The notes: generated by a model not told the origin, from the sequence alone. A stretch of DNA of 64,000 nucleotides from an uncultured Latescibacterota bacterium (GCA_958295495.1 OY282352.1:4968049-5032048); one strand, 5' to 3'. Numbered from the stretch's first letter, positions 8,649-21,892 are shown. Numbers and translations: made by a program.

Positions 8649-9845
8649 TTAGCGCCGGGACGGCTGGGATACCTCGACGTTAGGGCTGGCCCCGCGCACG
8701 CGCCGGCCCCACAGGTGGACGCGGCCCTTCCAGCGAAAAATCCCTAGGCTTCCCAAGCTGCCGACCAAAACTACATGCAGGGGCTGCAACAAGGCCCAAA
8801 GAGGAAAATAGCGGCGCAACTCGCGCCGACCCGATAGCACTATTCCGCCGTTAAATACACCCCACTCGCCCCCCACTTTTGCCCCCACCGCACCCAAGGC
8901 CCACAGGGGCTCTAGCAAGCCGATCCAGCACAACAAGGGCGCCATGAGCATCGCCCAACTCAAAACGTAGGTGAGCAGCATATAGCCAAAAAAGAGCGGA
9001 TCTAAGCCGGCGAGGGTCGGGGCATTGGAGGCCCAGCGACTGCGCTGGCCGAATAACCCGCCCCAAGACCCGGCCACTGGGTGCCGCACAAAGGTCGTTG
9101 GCTGGTTGGCAAAGACAATGGACCACCGGCCTGAGCGGCGCATGGTCTGCATGAGCAGCACATCGTCTCCAGAAGCCCGGTGCATGACTTTTTCGTAGCC
9201 ACCAACGTCCAAAAACGCCTCCCGCAAAAAGGCCAAATTCTGCCCGGAAGCCGCCATGGGATGGCCCCATCCGGCGCTGCCCCATATACAAGCCATCAAG
9301 CAGGTGAAATCAGCGGCCTCGTATCCTTGGCGCCACCCCTTGATCGCGGACGGCGAACCGATTTGCGAAAAGCCGATGACCATGCCCACCCCGTCGTCAA
9401 AGTGCGACAACATGCCGCGGATCCATCCCGGAGCGACCTCGCAGTCGGCATCCGTGGTGAGAATCACCTCCCCCCGCGCTTTGGTGATCCCCAAGCTGAG
9501 CGCGGCCTTCTTGGAACCCGACCCTTCGGTGCGCAGCAAGCGCACGGACGCAGTTTCCCCGCTGAACTCGCGCACGATGTGGCCCGTGCCGTCGGTGGAG
9601 CCATCGTCAACGACGATGATTTCGTAGCGATCTTGGGGATAATCCTGCGCTAGCAGGGCGCGCAGGCAGCAAGCGATGTGTGCGGCTTCGTCGCGGGCGG
9701 CGACAACGACCGAGACCCACTGGACGCGCTCGGCATTGGCATTGCCGGGACGACGGCGCATCCCGGCGACGAACCAACAAGCCCCGAGCAAGTAGGCCAG
9801 CGCACAGAACGCCAAGAGGTATTCGGGCGCGTAGAGCGCGGGCAT
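8649..9845 (-). CDS. Membrane glycosyltransferase, family 2
   Basis: A 398-residue inner-membrane GT-A glycosyltransferase. An N-terminal membrane helix is followed by the GT2 domain: VSVVVAARDEA, VVDDGSTDGTG (nucleotide binding), TTDADCE (the DxD-like metal site) and the C-terminal QRSRW acceptor motif. Several membrane helices follow near the C-terminus. This layout matches processive or lipid-linked sugar transferases. The ATG at 9845 overlaps the upstream stop (TAATG), so translation is coupled to the radical SAM gene; a longer frame upstream lies inside that gene and is rejected. A paralogue sits two genes upstream. Confidence 0.9.
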   Translation of the reverse strand: MPALYAPEYLLAFCALAYLLGACWFVAGMRRRPGNANAERVQWVSVVVAARDEAAHIACCLRALLAQDYPQDRYEIIVVDDGSTDGTGHIVREFSGETASVRLLRTEGSGSKKAALSLGITKARGEVILTTDADCEVAPGWIRGMLSHFDDGVGMVIGFSQIGSPSAIKGWRQGYEAADFTCLMACIWGSAGWGHPMAASGQNLAFLREAFLDVGGYEKVMHRASGDDVLLMQTMRRSGRWSIVFANQPTTFVRHPVAGSWGGLFGQRSRWASNAPTLAGLDPLFFGYMLLTYVLSWAMLMAPLLCWIGLLEPLWALGAVGAKVGGEWGVFNGGIVLSGRRELRRYFPLWALLQPLHVVLVGSLGSLGIFRWKGRVHLWGRRVRGASPNVEVSQPSRR

Positions 9846-10912
9846 TAGCCCTTGATTTCCTTGATCAGTGAGAACATGCCCCGATAGCCTTCGGAACAGT
9901 TGCGGCACATGTCGAAGCTAGTGCGGTCGGCGAGGACCTGACGACGAAAGTCCATATAGGCCCGGCTGCGCCAGATCTCGTCAAAAGAACGGTCGGCGAA
10001 GGCCTGCCCCATCTCAAAGTCAACATCCTTGTCGAAACAGCAGGGCGCGACTGCTCCGTTCCAATTGACCATTGAGCTGTACCATAGCACCTTGCAACCG
10101 CGCGCCGGCTGCCCCTTGACCACCAATTCGTCCTCTGCTTGCTCGTAACGGCTGTACTGTTCGTCCTCGGGCAAGAATTCCTCTGCGTCCGCCGCCGTGT
10201 AAATTTGGGCAGTTTTGACCAAAAATTTGTCGACGTGCAAGTCCTTGGCCAGCGCTTGGGCCGTGGCCAGATCGCGCTCGTTGTGCTTCATAACGATGAA
10301 TTGCAAGTTGATCAGCGGCGTCTGCGACCCCAGTGCCTCTTTGGCCGCGACCAGCAGGCGGACCCCGGAGAAGACGCGCTCGATCTGGCCGCCGACCCGG
10401 TACCGTTCGTACGTGGCTTGGTCAACCCCATCCAGCGAGACGATCATCTCGTCCAGTCCGGATTCGACAATGGCCTGCGCTTGCTCCGGGCTGCGGACGA
10501 AGTGGCCGTTGGTACTGGTGAAGGTGAAGATGCCGCGGTCGCTGGCGTAGCGCACCATCTGGTTGAAGCACTTGTTGATATACGGCTCGCCTTGGTTCCA
10601 CAGCATCATCATAAAGACCTCATCGCCGAGCTCGTCAACCAGCTTTTTGAAATCCTCCAAGCCCATAGTGCCCCTAGGGCGGCGCATCTGGCCGTTGCCC
10701 GAAGGGCACAAGGGGCACTTGAGGTTGCAGAAATTGGTCGGCTCGACCATGAGCATAAAAGGACGCCCCCACACAATGGGCCGGCGGGTCATCCACGACA
10801 GCCCCATAGAGGCCAAAACGGCGAGAAAATTAATCAACCGCTTCCAAGAAAATACGCGAGCGTAGCGCCGGGCGTAACTCGGCAGTGCTTTGGGCGTGAT
10901 TAGGTAGGCCAA
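9845..10912 (-). CDS. Radical SAM/SPASM domain protein
   Basis: A 355-residue radical SAM enzyme. VEPTNFCNLKCPLCPSG gives the CxxxCxxC cluster site, and WNQGEPYIN is a SAM-contacting segment. The C-terminus is SPASM-like, with GCKVLWYSS, APCCFDKD and MCRNC able to bind auxiliary clusters. Such proteins modify peptides, sugars or other small substrates; the target is unknown. The start is TTG at 10912, chosen because AAAGGAG is five bases away; a nearby ATG is out of frame. It lies between two GT2 genes and shares a one-base overlap with one, which suggests action on the same glycan or lipid product. Confidence 0.85.
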   Translation of the reverse strand: MAYLITPKALPSYARRYARVFSWKRLINFLAVLASMGLSWMTRRPIVWGRPFMLMVEPTNFCNLKCPLCPSGNGQMRRPRGTMGLEDFKKLVDELGDEVFMMMLWNQGEPYINKCFNQMVRYASDRGIFTFTSTNGHFVRSPEQAQAIVESGLDEMIVSLDGVDQATYERYRVGGQIERVFSGVRLLVAAKEALGSQTPLINLQFIVMKHNERDLATAQALAKDLHVDKFLVKTAQIYTAADAEEFLPEDEQYSRYEQAEDELVVKGQPARGCKVLWYSSMVNWNGAVAPCCFDKDVDFEMGQAFADRSFDEIWRSRAYMDFRRQVLADRTSFDMCRNCSEGYRGMFSLIKEIKG

Positions 10913-10952
10913 ATCATCTCCTTTATCTGTCTGCCTTTAGGCTTGGGAGTAG

Positions 10953-12068
10953 TCAACAGGTTTTCCAGCGAAACCATCCCCAACGGCCGACGACTGTAAA
11001 AATCAGCACGTATGGAATATACAAAACTTCCACTAGCGGCAAATGGCGCAGGAGCGCGCGCTCTTCGGGCGCAGCCATCCGCTTGAGCAGCAAAAAGTCA
11101 ACGGCCCAGCGCATAAACCACACCCCTGCTACCCAACCATCCCAGCTTTGGGTCCAGAGCATCTGCACCAGCCCCCAAGCGAGAAAGCCGTGGAACAAAT
11201 AGACGCCTACGGCCAAATAGAATGCGCGGCCCTTGTAGTGGCCTCCTTTGGCCGCATGCCTCAGCTTTTGCTGCACCGCGTCCGCAAGCTTAGCCGGCGG
11301 CGGCTGCGAGAGGACGACAGCCCGGCGGTTAAACGCCATAGCCCACCTGCCTTGGGCACCCACCAGGCGCATGAAGTACACATCGTCGCCCCCGATCAGA
11401 TGCCCGATCCGCCCGAAGCCGCTCAACTCGTCGTACACTTGGCGGCGGTAGCCCAAATTGCGGCCCGTACACGACAGCGGGTGCCCCATGCCAAAGCTGC
11501 CCGCCCCCAGCGCCCCGACCCCGATATTGTCCACAGCCAAGACCTTGGCCAACGCGCCGGAGACCGGATCGGGCCGCGCGTACCCGGCGACTAAGCCGAC
11601 CCCCGGTGCAAAGTGCGCCACCATCGAGCGCACCCAATCTGCGGGCGGGCGGCAATCGGCGTCGGTAAAGAGCAATATCTCCCCACTACTTGCCTCAATC
11701 CCCTCGGCTAACGCGCTTTTCTTTGGGCACTTAAACCGCCCGTCCGGCCCGGCTTGCACGCCCTTGAGCATCGGCCAAGTTGCCGCCTTTGCGGCAATGA
11801 GGTCCCAAGTGCGGTCGCGCGAGCGGTCGTCCACGACGATCACTTCAAACGCCCCCTGATAGTCCTGGCCGGCGAGCGCGTCCAAGCAGTGCGGCAAGGT
11901 TGTCTCCTCGTTGCGCGCGGCAACGATGGCGCTGACCGAGGGCCGATCCCTGACTAGAGCCGGGCCCGAGCACCGCCCGCTCAAGCCGCGCCACAGCCAG
12001 AGCACACTGCCCACGTAGATCGCACCGCTTACGAGCAAACCCGCCTTTTGCAGCTCCATAAGCTCCAT
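10953..12068 (-). CDS. Membrane glycosyltransferase, family 2
   Basis: A 371-residue GT2 enzyme with an N-terminal membrane helix, VSAIVAARNEE, VVDDRSRDRTWD and FTDADCRPP, then C-terminal membrane helices. It shares the layout of the GT2 gene at 8649-9845 and is probably a distant paralogue. The start at 12068 has GAGG seven bases upstream, just after the stop of the Wzi-like gene; a second ATG nine bases downstream is possible. It is likely to build an exported or surface polysaccharide or glycolipid together with its neighbours. Confidence 0.88.
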   Translation of the reverse strand: MELMELQKAGLLVSGAIYVGSVLWLWRGLSGRCSGPALVRDRPSVSAIVAARNEETTLPHCLDALAGQDYQGAFEVIVVDDRSRDRTWDLIAAKAATWPMLKGVQAGPDGRFKCPKKSALAEGIEASSGEILLFTDADCRPPADWVRSMVAHFAPGVGLVAGYARPDPVSGALAKVLAVDNIGVGALGAGSFGMGHPLSCTGRNLGYRRQVYDELSGFGRIGHLIGGDDVYFMRLVGAQGRWAMAFNRRAVVLSQPPPAKLADAVQQKLRHAAKGGHYKGRAFYLAVGVYLFHGFLAWGLVQMLWTQSWDGWVAGVWFMRWAVDFLLLKRMAAPEERALLRHLPLVEVLYIPYVLIFTVVGRWGWFRWKTC

Positions 12069-12077
12069 GAGGCGGCC

Positions 12078-16332
<4,255 letters not shown>

Positions 16333-16340
<8 letters not shown>

Positions 16341-17187
16341 CGCCTGCTTCGCCCGTGTATAAATCGGGATTGCCCAGTTGGGAGAAGCCCTCGTCAAGCC
16401 CGTGGCAAAATTTTTCCACAGCCGACTCGCCCAGCTTGACGACCTTCTCGTAGACTTGGTCTGAGGGCAACAGCGGACGGGTTAAGGCCGCGCCATCCTT
16501 AAAGCGGGCCCAGTGCTGGAGCCAATCCCCAAGGACTTTGCGCCCTAGATGGGCAAACGCCAATGTACATAGGGGATTAGGGCGGCGGCCGGCCACGCGG
16601 ATGTGTCCGCCCCACCAGAGAATTTTGGGAATTCGCTGCAGCCACCGGGCGGTGGCTTCCTCCCCTCGTTCCAGCAGGCTCTCGTCGGCATCGCGGCCGT
16701 AGAAAGCCTCTCCCACTTCCCCCAGCAAGCTGCGGCCATCAGCACGGCGGGGAAAGTGCAAGCGAGCGCACCACAGCCCGTCCATCCCCTCGCTGGCCAG
16801 TAAGCGGCAATCAATCCCCCATTCCAAACGCAGGTGCCACAGGTCAGGCGAGGCTGGCCGAGTACCCTCGCGCAGCAATGCGGCCACGCGGGCCTCAACC
16901 CAAGGATGCACGGCTATATCCGCATAGACGTGAAGCCCCCAACCCGCTGCAAACGCCCGCTCGGTAGGGCTAGCGGCCCCTTGGATCAGGGCGCGTAAAA
17001 AGTCGCCGCACCGCTCCAGATGCGCGCGATGCGACAAGGCCGCCGGACCGCCGGGGAAAAAACCAATATCCGGGCCTACGGAACCAGCGGCAAAGGCCGC
17101 CGGCATTGCTTCTTCCCCCGCGCAGTCACCAAAAACTAGGGGAAAGACCCGATCGGCCAGCCACAAGTGAAAAAAGCTGCCCGCCAA
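16333..17187 (-). CDS. Zinc-dependent phospholipase C-like protein
   Basis: A 284-residue protein resembling the Zn_dep_PLPC family. Features are the N-terminal FFHLWLADRV, then AAGSVGPDIGFFPGG, SHRAHLERCGDFLRAL and GWGLHVYADIAVHPWV, whose His and Asp residues suit a trinuclear zinc site. There is no signal peptide, unlike secreted clostridial phospholipases, so it may act in the cytoplasm on an unknown phosphoester. The start is TTG at 17187, directly after the ssb stop, without a convincing ribosome site; the start is uncertain. The gene sits between ssb and the antiporter-like gene. Confidence 0.7.
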
Positions 17188-17190
17188 ACT

Positions 17191-17673
17191 TTAGAACGGC
17201 AGGTCGTCGTCGTCGCCACCCGGCGGCGGAGGCGCGACGGGCTGGGCGGCCGGGCCGGTGTTTTGCCCGCCGGCCGGACGGTCAGTGAAATTGCGGCCGG
17301 CATCTCTGCTGCCGTCACCGCTGCCGCCACTCTCACCGCGAGAATCGAGCATCTGCATGTCGTTGACCACGACCTCGGTCATATAGCGCTTCTGGCCGCT
17401 CTGGTCGTCCCAAGAACGGGTCTGCAACTTGCCCTCGACATAGATTCTAGCACCCTTTTTGAGATACTGCTGGGCGATCTCGGCCAGCTTGCGCCAGAGC
17501 ACGAGTCGATGCCACTCAGTTCGCTCTTGGCGCTCGCCCGTATTGCGGTCGTTCCAGCTTTCAGAGGTGGCCAAGTTGAAATTGGCTACGGGCGCACCGT
17601 CCGGCGTGTAGCGCACTTCGGGGTCGCTGCCCAAATTGCCAATCAAAATTACTTTGTTTACCCCACGGGCCAT
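17191..17673 (-). CDS. ssb: Single-stranded DNA-binding protein
   Basis: A 160-residue SSB. The OB-fold begins [22 protein letters not shown] and includes [12 protein letters not shown] and [11 protein letters not shown] Gly/Ser/Pro-rich linker leads to the acidic tip DDDDLPF, which recruits repair and replication partners. The longer upstream frame is rejected: the ATG at 17673 has AAGGAG seven bases upstream and starts the fold. A near-consensus promoter lies 70-95 bases upstream. It is followed by a zinc phospholipase-like gene. Confidence 0.97.
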   Translation of the reverse strand: MARGVNKVILIGNLGSDPEVRYTPDGAPVANFNLATSESWNDRNTGERQERTEWHRLVLWRKLAEIAQQYLKKGARIYVEGKLQTRSWDDQSGQKRYMTEVVVNDMQMLDSRGESGGSGDGSRDAGRNFTDRPAGGQNTGPAAQPVAPPPPGGDDDDLPF

Positions 17674-17740
17674 ACATTCGCTCCTTTCTGCGGGCACGCC
17701 GCAAGCGCGTACGCACCCATTAATGTTCGCAATTTCGCTT

Positions 17741-17769
17741 ATCTTAGGCGCAAGCTTTGGCCCAGTCAA
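17741..17769 (-). promoter_or_regulatory. Sigma70-type promoter for ssb
   Basis: Read on the minus strand, TTGACT (17769-17764), a 17-base spacer and TAAGAT (17746-17741) form a good promoter, with a leader of about 60 bases before the ssb ATG. Confidence 0.75.
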
Positions 17770-17795
17770 GGCCAGCCCCCACCCCTCCGGTGGGC

Positions 17796-17824
17796 TTGAC
17801 TTTCTGCGGCGGCTTCGCTATTCT
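17796..17824 (+). promoter_or_regulatory. Sigma70-type promoter toward ftsA
   Basis: TTGACT (17796-17801), a 17-base spacer and TATTCT (17819-17824) face the ftsA gene. The resulting leader would be about 200 bases long and contain the hairpin at 17898-17924. Confidence 0.65.
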
Positions 17825-17897
17825 TTCATATCCTTAACTATTAATAAGGGCTTACGGTCAGCCGACTTCCCCCTTTGTCTGGCGTTGTAAGCACTGG

Positions 17898-17924
17898 TAA
17901 TTTGGGGTTGAGCACCCCAAATTA
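17898..17924 (+). promoter_or_regulatory. Leader hairpin or operator upstream of ftsA
   Basis: A perfect inverted repeat with an eleven-base-pair stem (around AATTTGGGGT / ACCCCAAATT) and a five-base loop. No T-run follows on either strand, so it is not a simple terminator. It could be an RNA leader structure or a protein-binding palindrome. Confidence 0.5.
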
Positions 17925-18031
17925 TCGCATCGTTGCCGCGACGGTAGCTTTTCTCCCCTCCCTGTATGTCCTCGCCTTGATCCTACTGCGCTGCATTTCG
18001 CGGCTGCGCTTAGAAAGAAGGTACGCCAACC

Positions 18032-19246
18032 ATGGCTGGATCCCCCGTCGTCGTTCTCGATGTTGGTGCCTCAAAAGTTCTATGCCTAGTCGGCGAGGTA
18101 CAAAACAATTCCCAAGTCAAGATCTTGGGCCTAGGGCAAAGCCCCTGTACCGGCCTGCGCCGCAGCGCCGTCATCGACATGCCCCAAGTAGCAGAGTCCA
18201 TCCGCACGGCCCTCGCCGAAGCCGAGCGCTCGACCGGCCTCAAAATCGCCGGAGCCTATCTCGGCATGGCCGGCGAAGGCATCAGCGCCCAGACGAGTCC
18301 GAGCACGGTAGGCATCTCCGGCTCCTCAAACCCCATCTCCGAAGAGGACCGGGACCGTGCCCTACTCGCCGTCGCGCAGGAACAGATCGCCGAAGACCAG
18401 ACCGTGATACACCGCTTCGTCCAGAGCTATGCCGTCGATGGCGAGCCGGTACAAAATCCGCTCTGGCTGCACGGCAACCGCCTGTCAATCGAGGTGTTGA
18501 CCGTTTCCGTGGCCGAGCATCTATGCACGGCCTTTCGCCACGCGGCCTCCAAAGCCGGCGTTGAGATCGCCGGCGTCGTCCTCGAAAGCGTCGGCGCAGC
18601 CCACGCCACCTTGTCCCAAGACGAGCGCGACATGGGCGTTGCCCTGCTCGATCTCGGTGCCGGCACCTGCGACCTAGCCGTATTCCAAGGTCCGATGCGG
18701 CACGTGGAGGAAATTCCGCTGGGGGGCGACGATATAACGCGCGATCTATCGGTCGTCTTAAGCATCCCAATCCGCGAAGCCGAGCAGCTCAAATGCCGCT
18801 TTGGCAGCGTTAGCTGTCCCGGGGAAGACGGCGACCAGACCGTCACGTACCACACAACCGCCGGCCGCGCCTGTACCTTAACCAAGCAGCAGGTCAGCAT
18901 GGTCATCGAAGCCCGGCAGCGCGAGATTTTTGAATACGTGCGCCAAGCCCTCGTCAACACCCCGTACAACGAGCACTTGGCCGCCGGCATCGTGCTCACC
19001 GGCGGCGGGGCCTCGCTCAACCAGATCGCGCCGCTCGCCGAGGAGGTGTTCGGCCACCACGTCCGCATTGGCGTCCCCCAAGACGTGATCGCCCCGGTCG
19101 CGGTCAACGACCCCAGCTATACCACCGCGATCGGGCTGTTGCGGTTTGTCGCCGGCGGACACAGCACCCCAGCCGAGTCGCCCGACGACGACCGGACCCG
19201 CAACGGCTTTGCCCACGCGCTGGGCAAACTGTTCAATTTCTTTTAG
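18032..19246 (+). CDS. ftsA: Cell division protein FtsA
   Basis: A 404-residue actin-fold ATPase that anchors FtsZ to the membrane. VVVLDVGASKVLCLVGEV is the phosphate-1 strand, LLDLGAGTCDLAVF the phosphate-2 strand, and GIVLTGGGASL the adenosine segment. The C-terminal FAHALGKLFNFF is an amphipathic membrane-targeting tip. Length is normal. The ATG has AAGAAGG upstream. It stands alone here: no ftsZ, ftsQ or mur genes adjoin it, only ssb (divergent) and a tRNA. A cytoplasmic FtsA paralogue such as PilM is less likely because of the C-terminal tip. Confidence 0.88.
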   Translation: MAGSPVVVLDVGASKVLCLVGEVQNNSQVKILGLGQSPCTGLRRSAVIDMPQVAESIRTALAEAERSTGLKIAGAYLGMAGEGISAQTSPSTVGISGSSNPISEEDRDRALLAVAQEQIAEDQTVIHRFVQSYAVDGEPVQNPLWLHGNRLSIEVLTVSVAEHLCTAFRHAASKAGVEIAGVVLESVGAAHATLSQDERDMGVALLDLGAGTCDLAVFQGPMRHVEEIPLGGDDITRDLSVVLSIPIREAEQLKCRFGSVSCPGEDGDQTVTYHTTAGRACTLTKQQVSMVIEARQREIFEYVRQALVNTPYNEHLAAGIVLTGGGASLNQIAPLAEEVFGHHVRIGVPQDVIAPVAVNDPSYTTAIGLLRFVAGGHSTPAESPDDDRTRNGFAHALGKLFNFF

Positions 19247-19271
19247 TGCGCGACGTAGATCGGGGCGGTTC

Positions 19272-19300
19272 TTGACACCGTAGCTGGCCCCGCCTAGTTT
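19272..19300 (+). promoter_or_regulatory. Promoter for tRNA-Thr
   Basis: TTGACA (19272-19277), a 17-base spacer and TAGTTT (19295-19300), placed about 15 bases before the mature tRNA 5' end. Confidence 0.6.
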
Positions 19301-19315
19301 CTACTTCACAGCATG

Positions 19316-19391
19316 GCCGCCATAGCTCAGCTGGTAGAGCAACTCACTCGTAATGAGTAGGTCCCCGGTTCAAGTCCGGGTGGCGGCTCCA
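19316..19391 (+). tRNA. tRNA-Thr (anticodon CGT)
   Basis: A 76-base cloverleaf folds fully: acceptor stem GCCGCCA/TGGCGGC, D stem GCTC/GAGC, anticodon stem ACTCA/TGAGT with loop CTCGTAA (anticodon CGT, reads ACG), and T stem CCCGG/CCGGG with loop TTCAAGT. The CCA end is encoded. It has its own promoter and a downstream hairpin. Confidence 0.96.
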
Positions 19392-19399
19392 CAACACGA

Positions 19400-19460
19400 C
19401 GAGGGCTTGCACACCAGTCGGCTCCAGTACTGAGGCCGGACGGCTCGCAAGCCCTCGTTT
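19400..19460 (+). terminator. Long hairpin after tRNA-Thr, probable terminator
   Basis: An eleven-base-pair perfect stem (CGAGGGCTTGC at 19400-19410 with GCAAGCCCTCG at 19447-19457) encloses a second near-palindrome around CCAGTACTGAG. It is followed by TTTACATT. The T-run is short, so termination efficiency is uncertain. Confidence 0.5.
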
Positions 19461-19486
19461 ACATTGGTCCCCTTCCCGTTCAACCT

Positions 19487-19900
19487 GTGTCTGTTCTAGA
19501 GCTTCCCACGCTAAACGCCTGCCTCAACACTCTGTGCCTGCTTTTGCTCGTGCGCGGCTTCCTGCAAATCCGCCGCGGCGCACGCCAAGCCCACCAAAAG
19601 TCCATGTTAAGTGCCCTCGTCTGCTCTGCGCTCTTCCTCTGTTCGTATTTGGCCTACCACGTTCAGGTAGGTTCAGTGCCCTATCCCCACTACGACTGGA
19701 CCCGCCCTCTCTACTTCGCCGTGCTCATACCCCATGTGGTCCTCGCCGCGCTTATGGCTCCTTTCGTGGCCCTCGTCGTCTGGCGCGCTTACAACCAAGA
19801 TTTCGCCCGCCACCGCCGGCTGGCCCGCTGGGTCTGGCCGGCATGGATCTTTGTCTCGGTTAGCGGCGTGGTGGTCTATCTAATGCTCTACCGGCTTTGA
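19487..19900 (+). CDS. DUF420 family membrane protein
   Basis: A 137-residue inner-membrane protein with four hydrophobic segments. The pattern (N-terminal helix, RRGARQAHQKSMLSALVCS, a second helix, YDWTRPLYFAVLIPHVVLA, then HRRLARWVWPAWIFVSVSGVVVYLMLY) matches DUF420, with its conserved His residues in HQK and PH. Family members are linked to cytochrome oxidase assembly (CtaM in staphylococci). No oxidase genes are visible here. The start is GTG at 19487; the ribosome site is weak, so the start is approximate. It converges on an ABC transporter gene with a two-base gap. Confidence 0.85.
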   Translation: MSVLELPTLNACLNTLCLLLLVRGFLQIRRGARQAHQKSMLSALVCSALFLCSYLAYHVQVGSVPYPHYDWTRPLYFAVLIPHVVLAALMAPFVALVVWRAYNQDFARHRRLARWVWPAWIFVSVSGVVVYLMLYRL

Positions 19901-19902
19901 AG

Positions 19903-20667
19903 TCAGGGACCGCGGCTGCGGGCCACCATCCAAGCGGCCCCGGCGGTCGTCAGCACCGTCCAGCCGCCGGTGACCAGCAGAGCGCACACAAACGCCTCAT
20001 CAGCTATCAGTTGGGCCGGTGCTACGTAGAACGCCTTGCGCAAAACGACTAGCGCGTAGGTCACGGGATTGCACTGCATCACCCACTCGAGCCAAGGCGC
20101 GGCCCCCTCAATGGGAAAGAGCGCACCGGAAAGGAACCACAAGGGGATGAGAACGACGCTCATCACCGCGTGATAGCCAGCCACTGAATCCAACTTCCAC
20201 GCGACCACGAAGCCCAAACCCGTAAAGCCCATGCCGATCAACGCGCAGAGGGCCAAGAGCACCAAGATCATCTCCGCAGCCAAGCCAATGCCGGCCACCG
20301 GCGCCAGCAGCAAAAATACAAGCACCTGCAAGAGGGCGATGAGCGTACCGCCGACCAGCTTGCCCAGCACCACGCTCAGGCGCGGCACCGGGGCTATTAG
20401 CACGCCTTGCAAAAATCCGACGCTGCGGTCTTCGATGAGGGTAATGGTGGAAAAAATCGCCGCGAATAGCAGGAGCATCAGCACGACGCCCGGATAGAAG
20501 AATTCTCCGTAGCTCAACTCGCTGCCCCCGCTGCTGAAGCTGTCGGCAAAACCCGAGCGCATGAAAAACCACAGCATCAGCGGCTGCACCAAGCTCCCCA
20601 AAAGCCGAGAGGGCTGGCGGAGAAAGCGCAGCACTTCGCGCCAGGCCAGAATCCAGACGCCGTTCAA
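19903..20667 (-). CDS. ABC-2 type exporter permease
   Basis: A 254-residue permease of the ABC-2 (DrrB/NodJ-like) type with six membrane helices. WREVLRFLRQPSRLLGSLVQPLMLWFF is the family's opening, and ALFPIEGAAPWLEWVMQCNPVTYALVVLRKAF is the typical late loop. It pairs with the ATPase directly upstream to export a lipid, glycan or drug-like molecule. The start is TTG at 20667, overlapping the ATPase stop (TTGA) with GGAGGG upstream; the much longer open frame reaching 21219 is antiparallel-free shadow inside the ATPase gene and is rejected. Confidence 0.88.
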   Translation of the reverse strand: MNGVWILAWREVLRFLRQPSRLLGSLVQPLMLWFFMRSGFADSFSSGGSELSYGEFFYPGVVLMLLLFAAIFSTITLIEDRSVGFLQGVLIAPVPRLSVVLGKLVGGTLIALLQVLVFLLLAPVAGIGLAAEMILVLLALCALIGMGFTGLGFVVAWKLDSVAGYHAVMSVVLIPLWFLSGALFPIEGAAPWLEWVMQCNPVTYALVVLRKAFYVAPAQLIADEAFVCALLVTGGWTVLTTAGAAWMVARSRGP

Positions 20668-21617
20668 GCGGCGTTTCCCTCCTCGAGGTGCTGGCCGGTG
20701 TGGCGCACGAACACATCGTCGAGCGAGGGAGGGGCCAGCGATAGCGAGCGGATTTGGGGGCCGAAGCGCTGGAACACCTCGTCGAGGCTGATGTCGCTTT
20801 TGAGCGGGACGCGCAGGTCTTGATTGACGACTAGGCCCTCTAGGCCCATGGCGCGGCGCAGTGCGGCTTGCAGCGCGGCCGCATCGTCGCTGTGCAGGGT
20901 GAGGATTTCGCGCCCCAACTGGCGCTGCAAGACCCTTGGGGGGCCGCAGACGAGCAGTTGCCCTTGGTGCAAAATGGCAACTCGGTCCGCGCGCTCGGCC
21001 TCGTCTAAAAGGTGGGTTGAGACCACCACCGTGAGTTGTTCGTCCGCCCGGATGGCCTCCACTTGGTTCCAGAAGCCCTGGCGCGCCACTGGATCCAACC
21101 CGGTCGTCGGCTCGTCGAGCACGAGAATGGCCGGTGTCGGCAGCAGCGCTTTGGCCAACTCGACGCGTCGCCGCATGCCCCCAGACAGCTTCTCCACCCG
21201 CTCGTTGCGCCGCTCCCACAAGCCGACGGTCTCCAGCAGCCGTTGGCTGCGCTGGCGCACGGCGCGGCGGCCCATGCCGTAGAGCAAGCCCGCCATCCGC
21301 AAGTTTTCGCCGACCGTCATTTTCCCGTCGAGCGCGGGATGTTGAAAGACCACTCCCAATTGGCGACGCACCGCCGACGGATTTTGCCCCAAGAGCGCAC
21401 CGCCGATTCGCACCGCACCCGAGGTCGGCACCAGCGCAGTGGTCAGTACGCGCAGGAGCGTGGATTTACCACTGCCATTAGGCCCCAATAGAGCCATCGT
21501 CTCCCCGGAGCGAATGTCGAGATCGATCTCTTGGAGCGCGCGGCGGCCCTTTTTCTTGCGCGTACCCGCATAGACGTGGGAAAGTTGCGAGATGCTGATG
21601 AGCACTTGGGGGTCCAA
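20664..21617 (-). CDS. ABC exporter ATP-binding protein
   Basis: A 317-residue ABC ATPase. Walker A is GPNGSGKST, the Q-loop region is VVFQHPALD, the signature is KLSGGMRRRVELAKAL, Walker B is ILVLDEPTTGLDP, and STHLLDEAE holds the switch histidine. A C-terminal extension of about 90 residues is typical of the DrrA/CcmA-like branch. The start is TTG at 21617 with GGAG seven bases upstream. With the permease it forms a two-gene exporter; the substrate is unknown. Confidence 0.92.
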   Translation of the reverse strand: MDPQVLISISQLSHVYAGTRKKKGRRALQEIDLDIRSGETMALLGPNGSGKSTLLRVLTTALVPTSGAVRIGGALLGQNPSAVRRQLGVVFQHPALDGKMTVGENLRMAGLLYGMGRRAVRQRSQRLLETVGLWERRNERVEKLSGGMRRRVELAKALLPTPAILVLDEPTTGLDPVARQGFWNQVEAIRADEQLTVVVSTHLLDEAERADRVAILHQGQLLVCGPPRVLQRQLGREILTLHSDDAAALQAALRRAMGLEGLVVNQDLRVPLKSDISLDEVFQRFGPQIRSLSLAPPSLDDVFVRHTGQHLEEGNAA

Positions 21618-21725
21618 CTGAAATCTCCTGAAGCCGCGCCGCTAAGGCCGGGCGCGTTGAGGCGACGAGACAAAAAGTTGGGAAATTAACCGGATTCCCA
21701 GCCGGCGTCAAGAAAGCGGCGCAAA

Positions 21726-21754
21726 TTGACACTGCTTGCCTTTGCGTCTAAATT
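21726..21754 (+). promoter_or_regulatory. Promoter for the mltG-helicase-mtaB-miaB chain
   Basis: TTGACA (21726-21731), a 17-base spacer and TAAATT (21749-21754). Transcription would begin about 130 bases before the mltG ATG. Confidence 0.65.
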
Positions 21755-21892
21755 TTACTTTCAGCCTTGGTAGTAAAAAATCCCGATCCATACTTTCTAT
21801 CTTTTGCGCTAGTTAGTTTGCAGCCCGCGTCCTTTGGGGATGGGCGCGAAGCTCGGCACACCCGAATCACCTCTTTAGGTAGGGCCGACAGT

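Larger units (their letters stand above)
17674..18031. other. Divergent control region between ssb and ftsA
   Basis: This 358-base stretch has no convincing gene. It holds two back-to-back sigma70-like promoters and, on the ftsA side, a perfect hairpin in what would be a leader of about 200 bases. Confidence 0.7.

Noticed and set aside
19903-21219. A 438-codon permease frame starting inside the ATPase gene
   Set aside because: The upstream 184 codons are an out-of-frame reading of the ATPase; the permease fold begins at the TTG at 20667, which has a good ribosome site.
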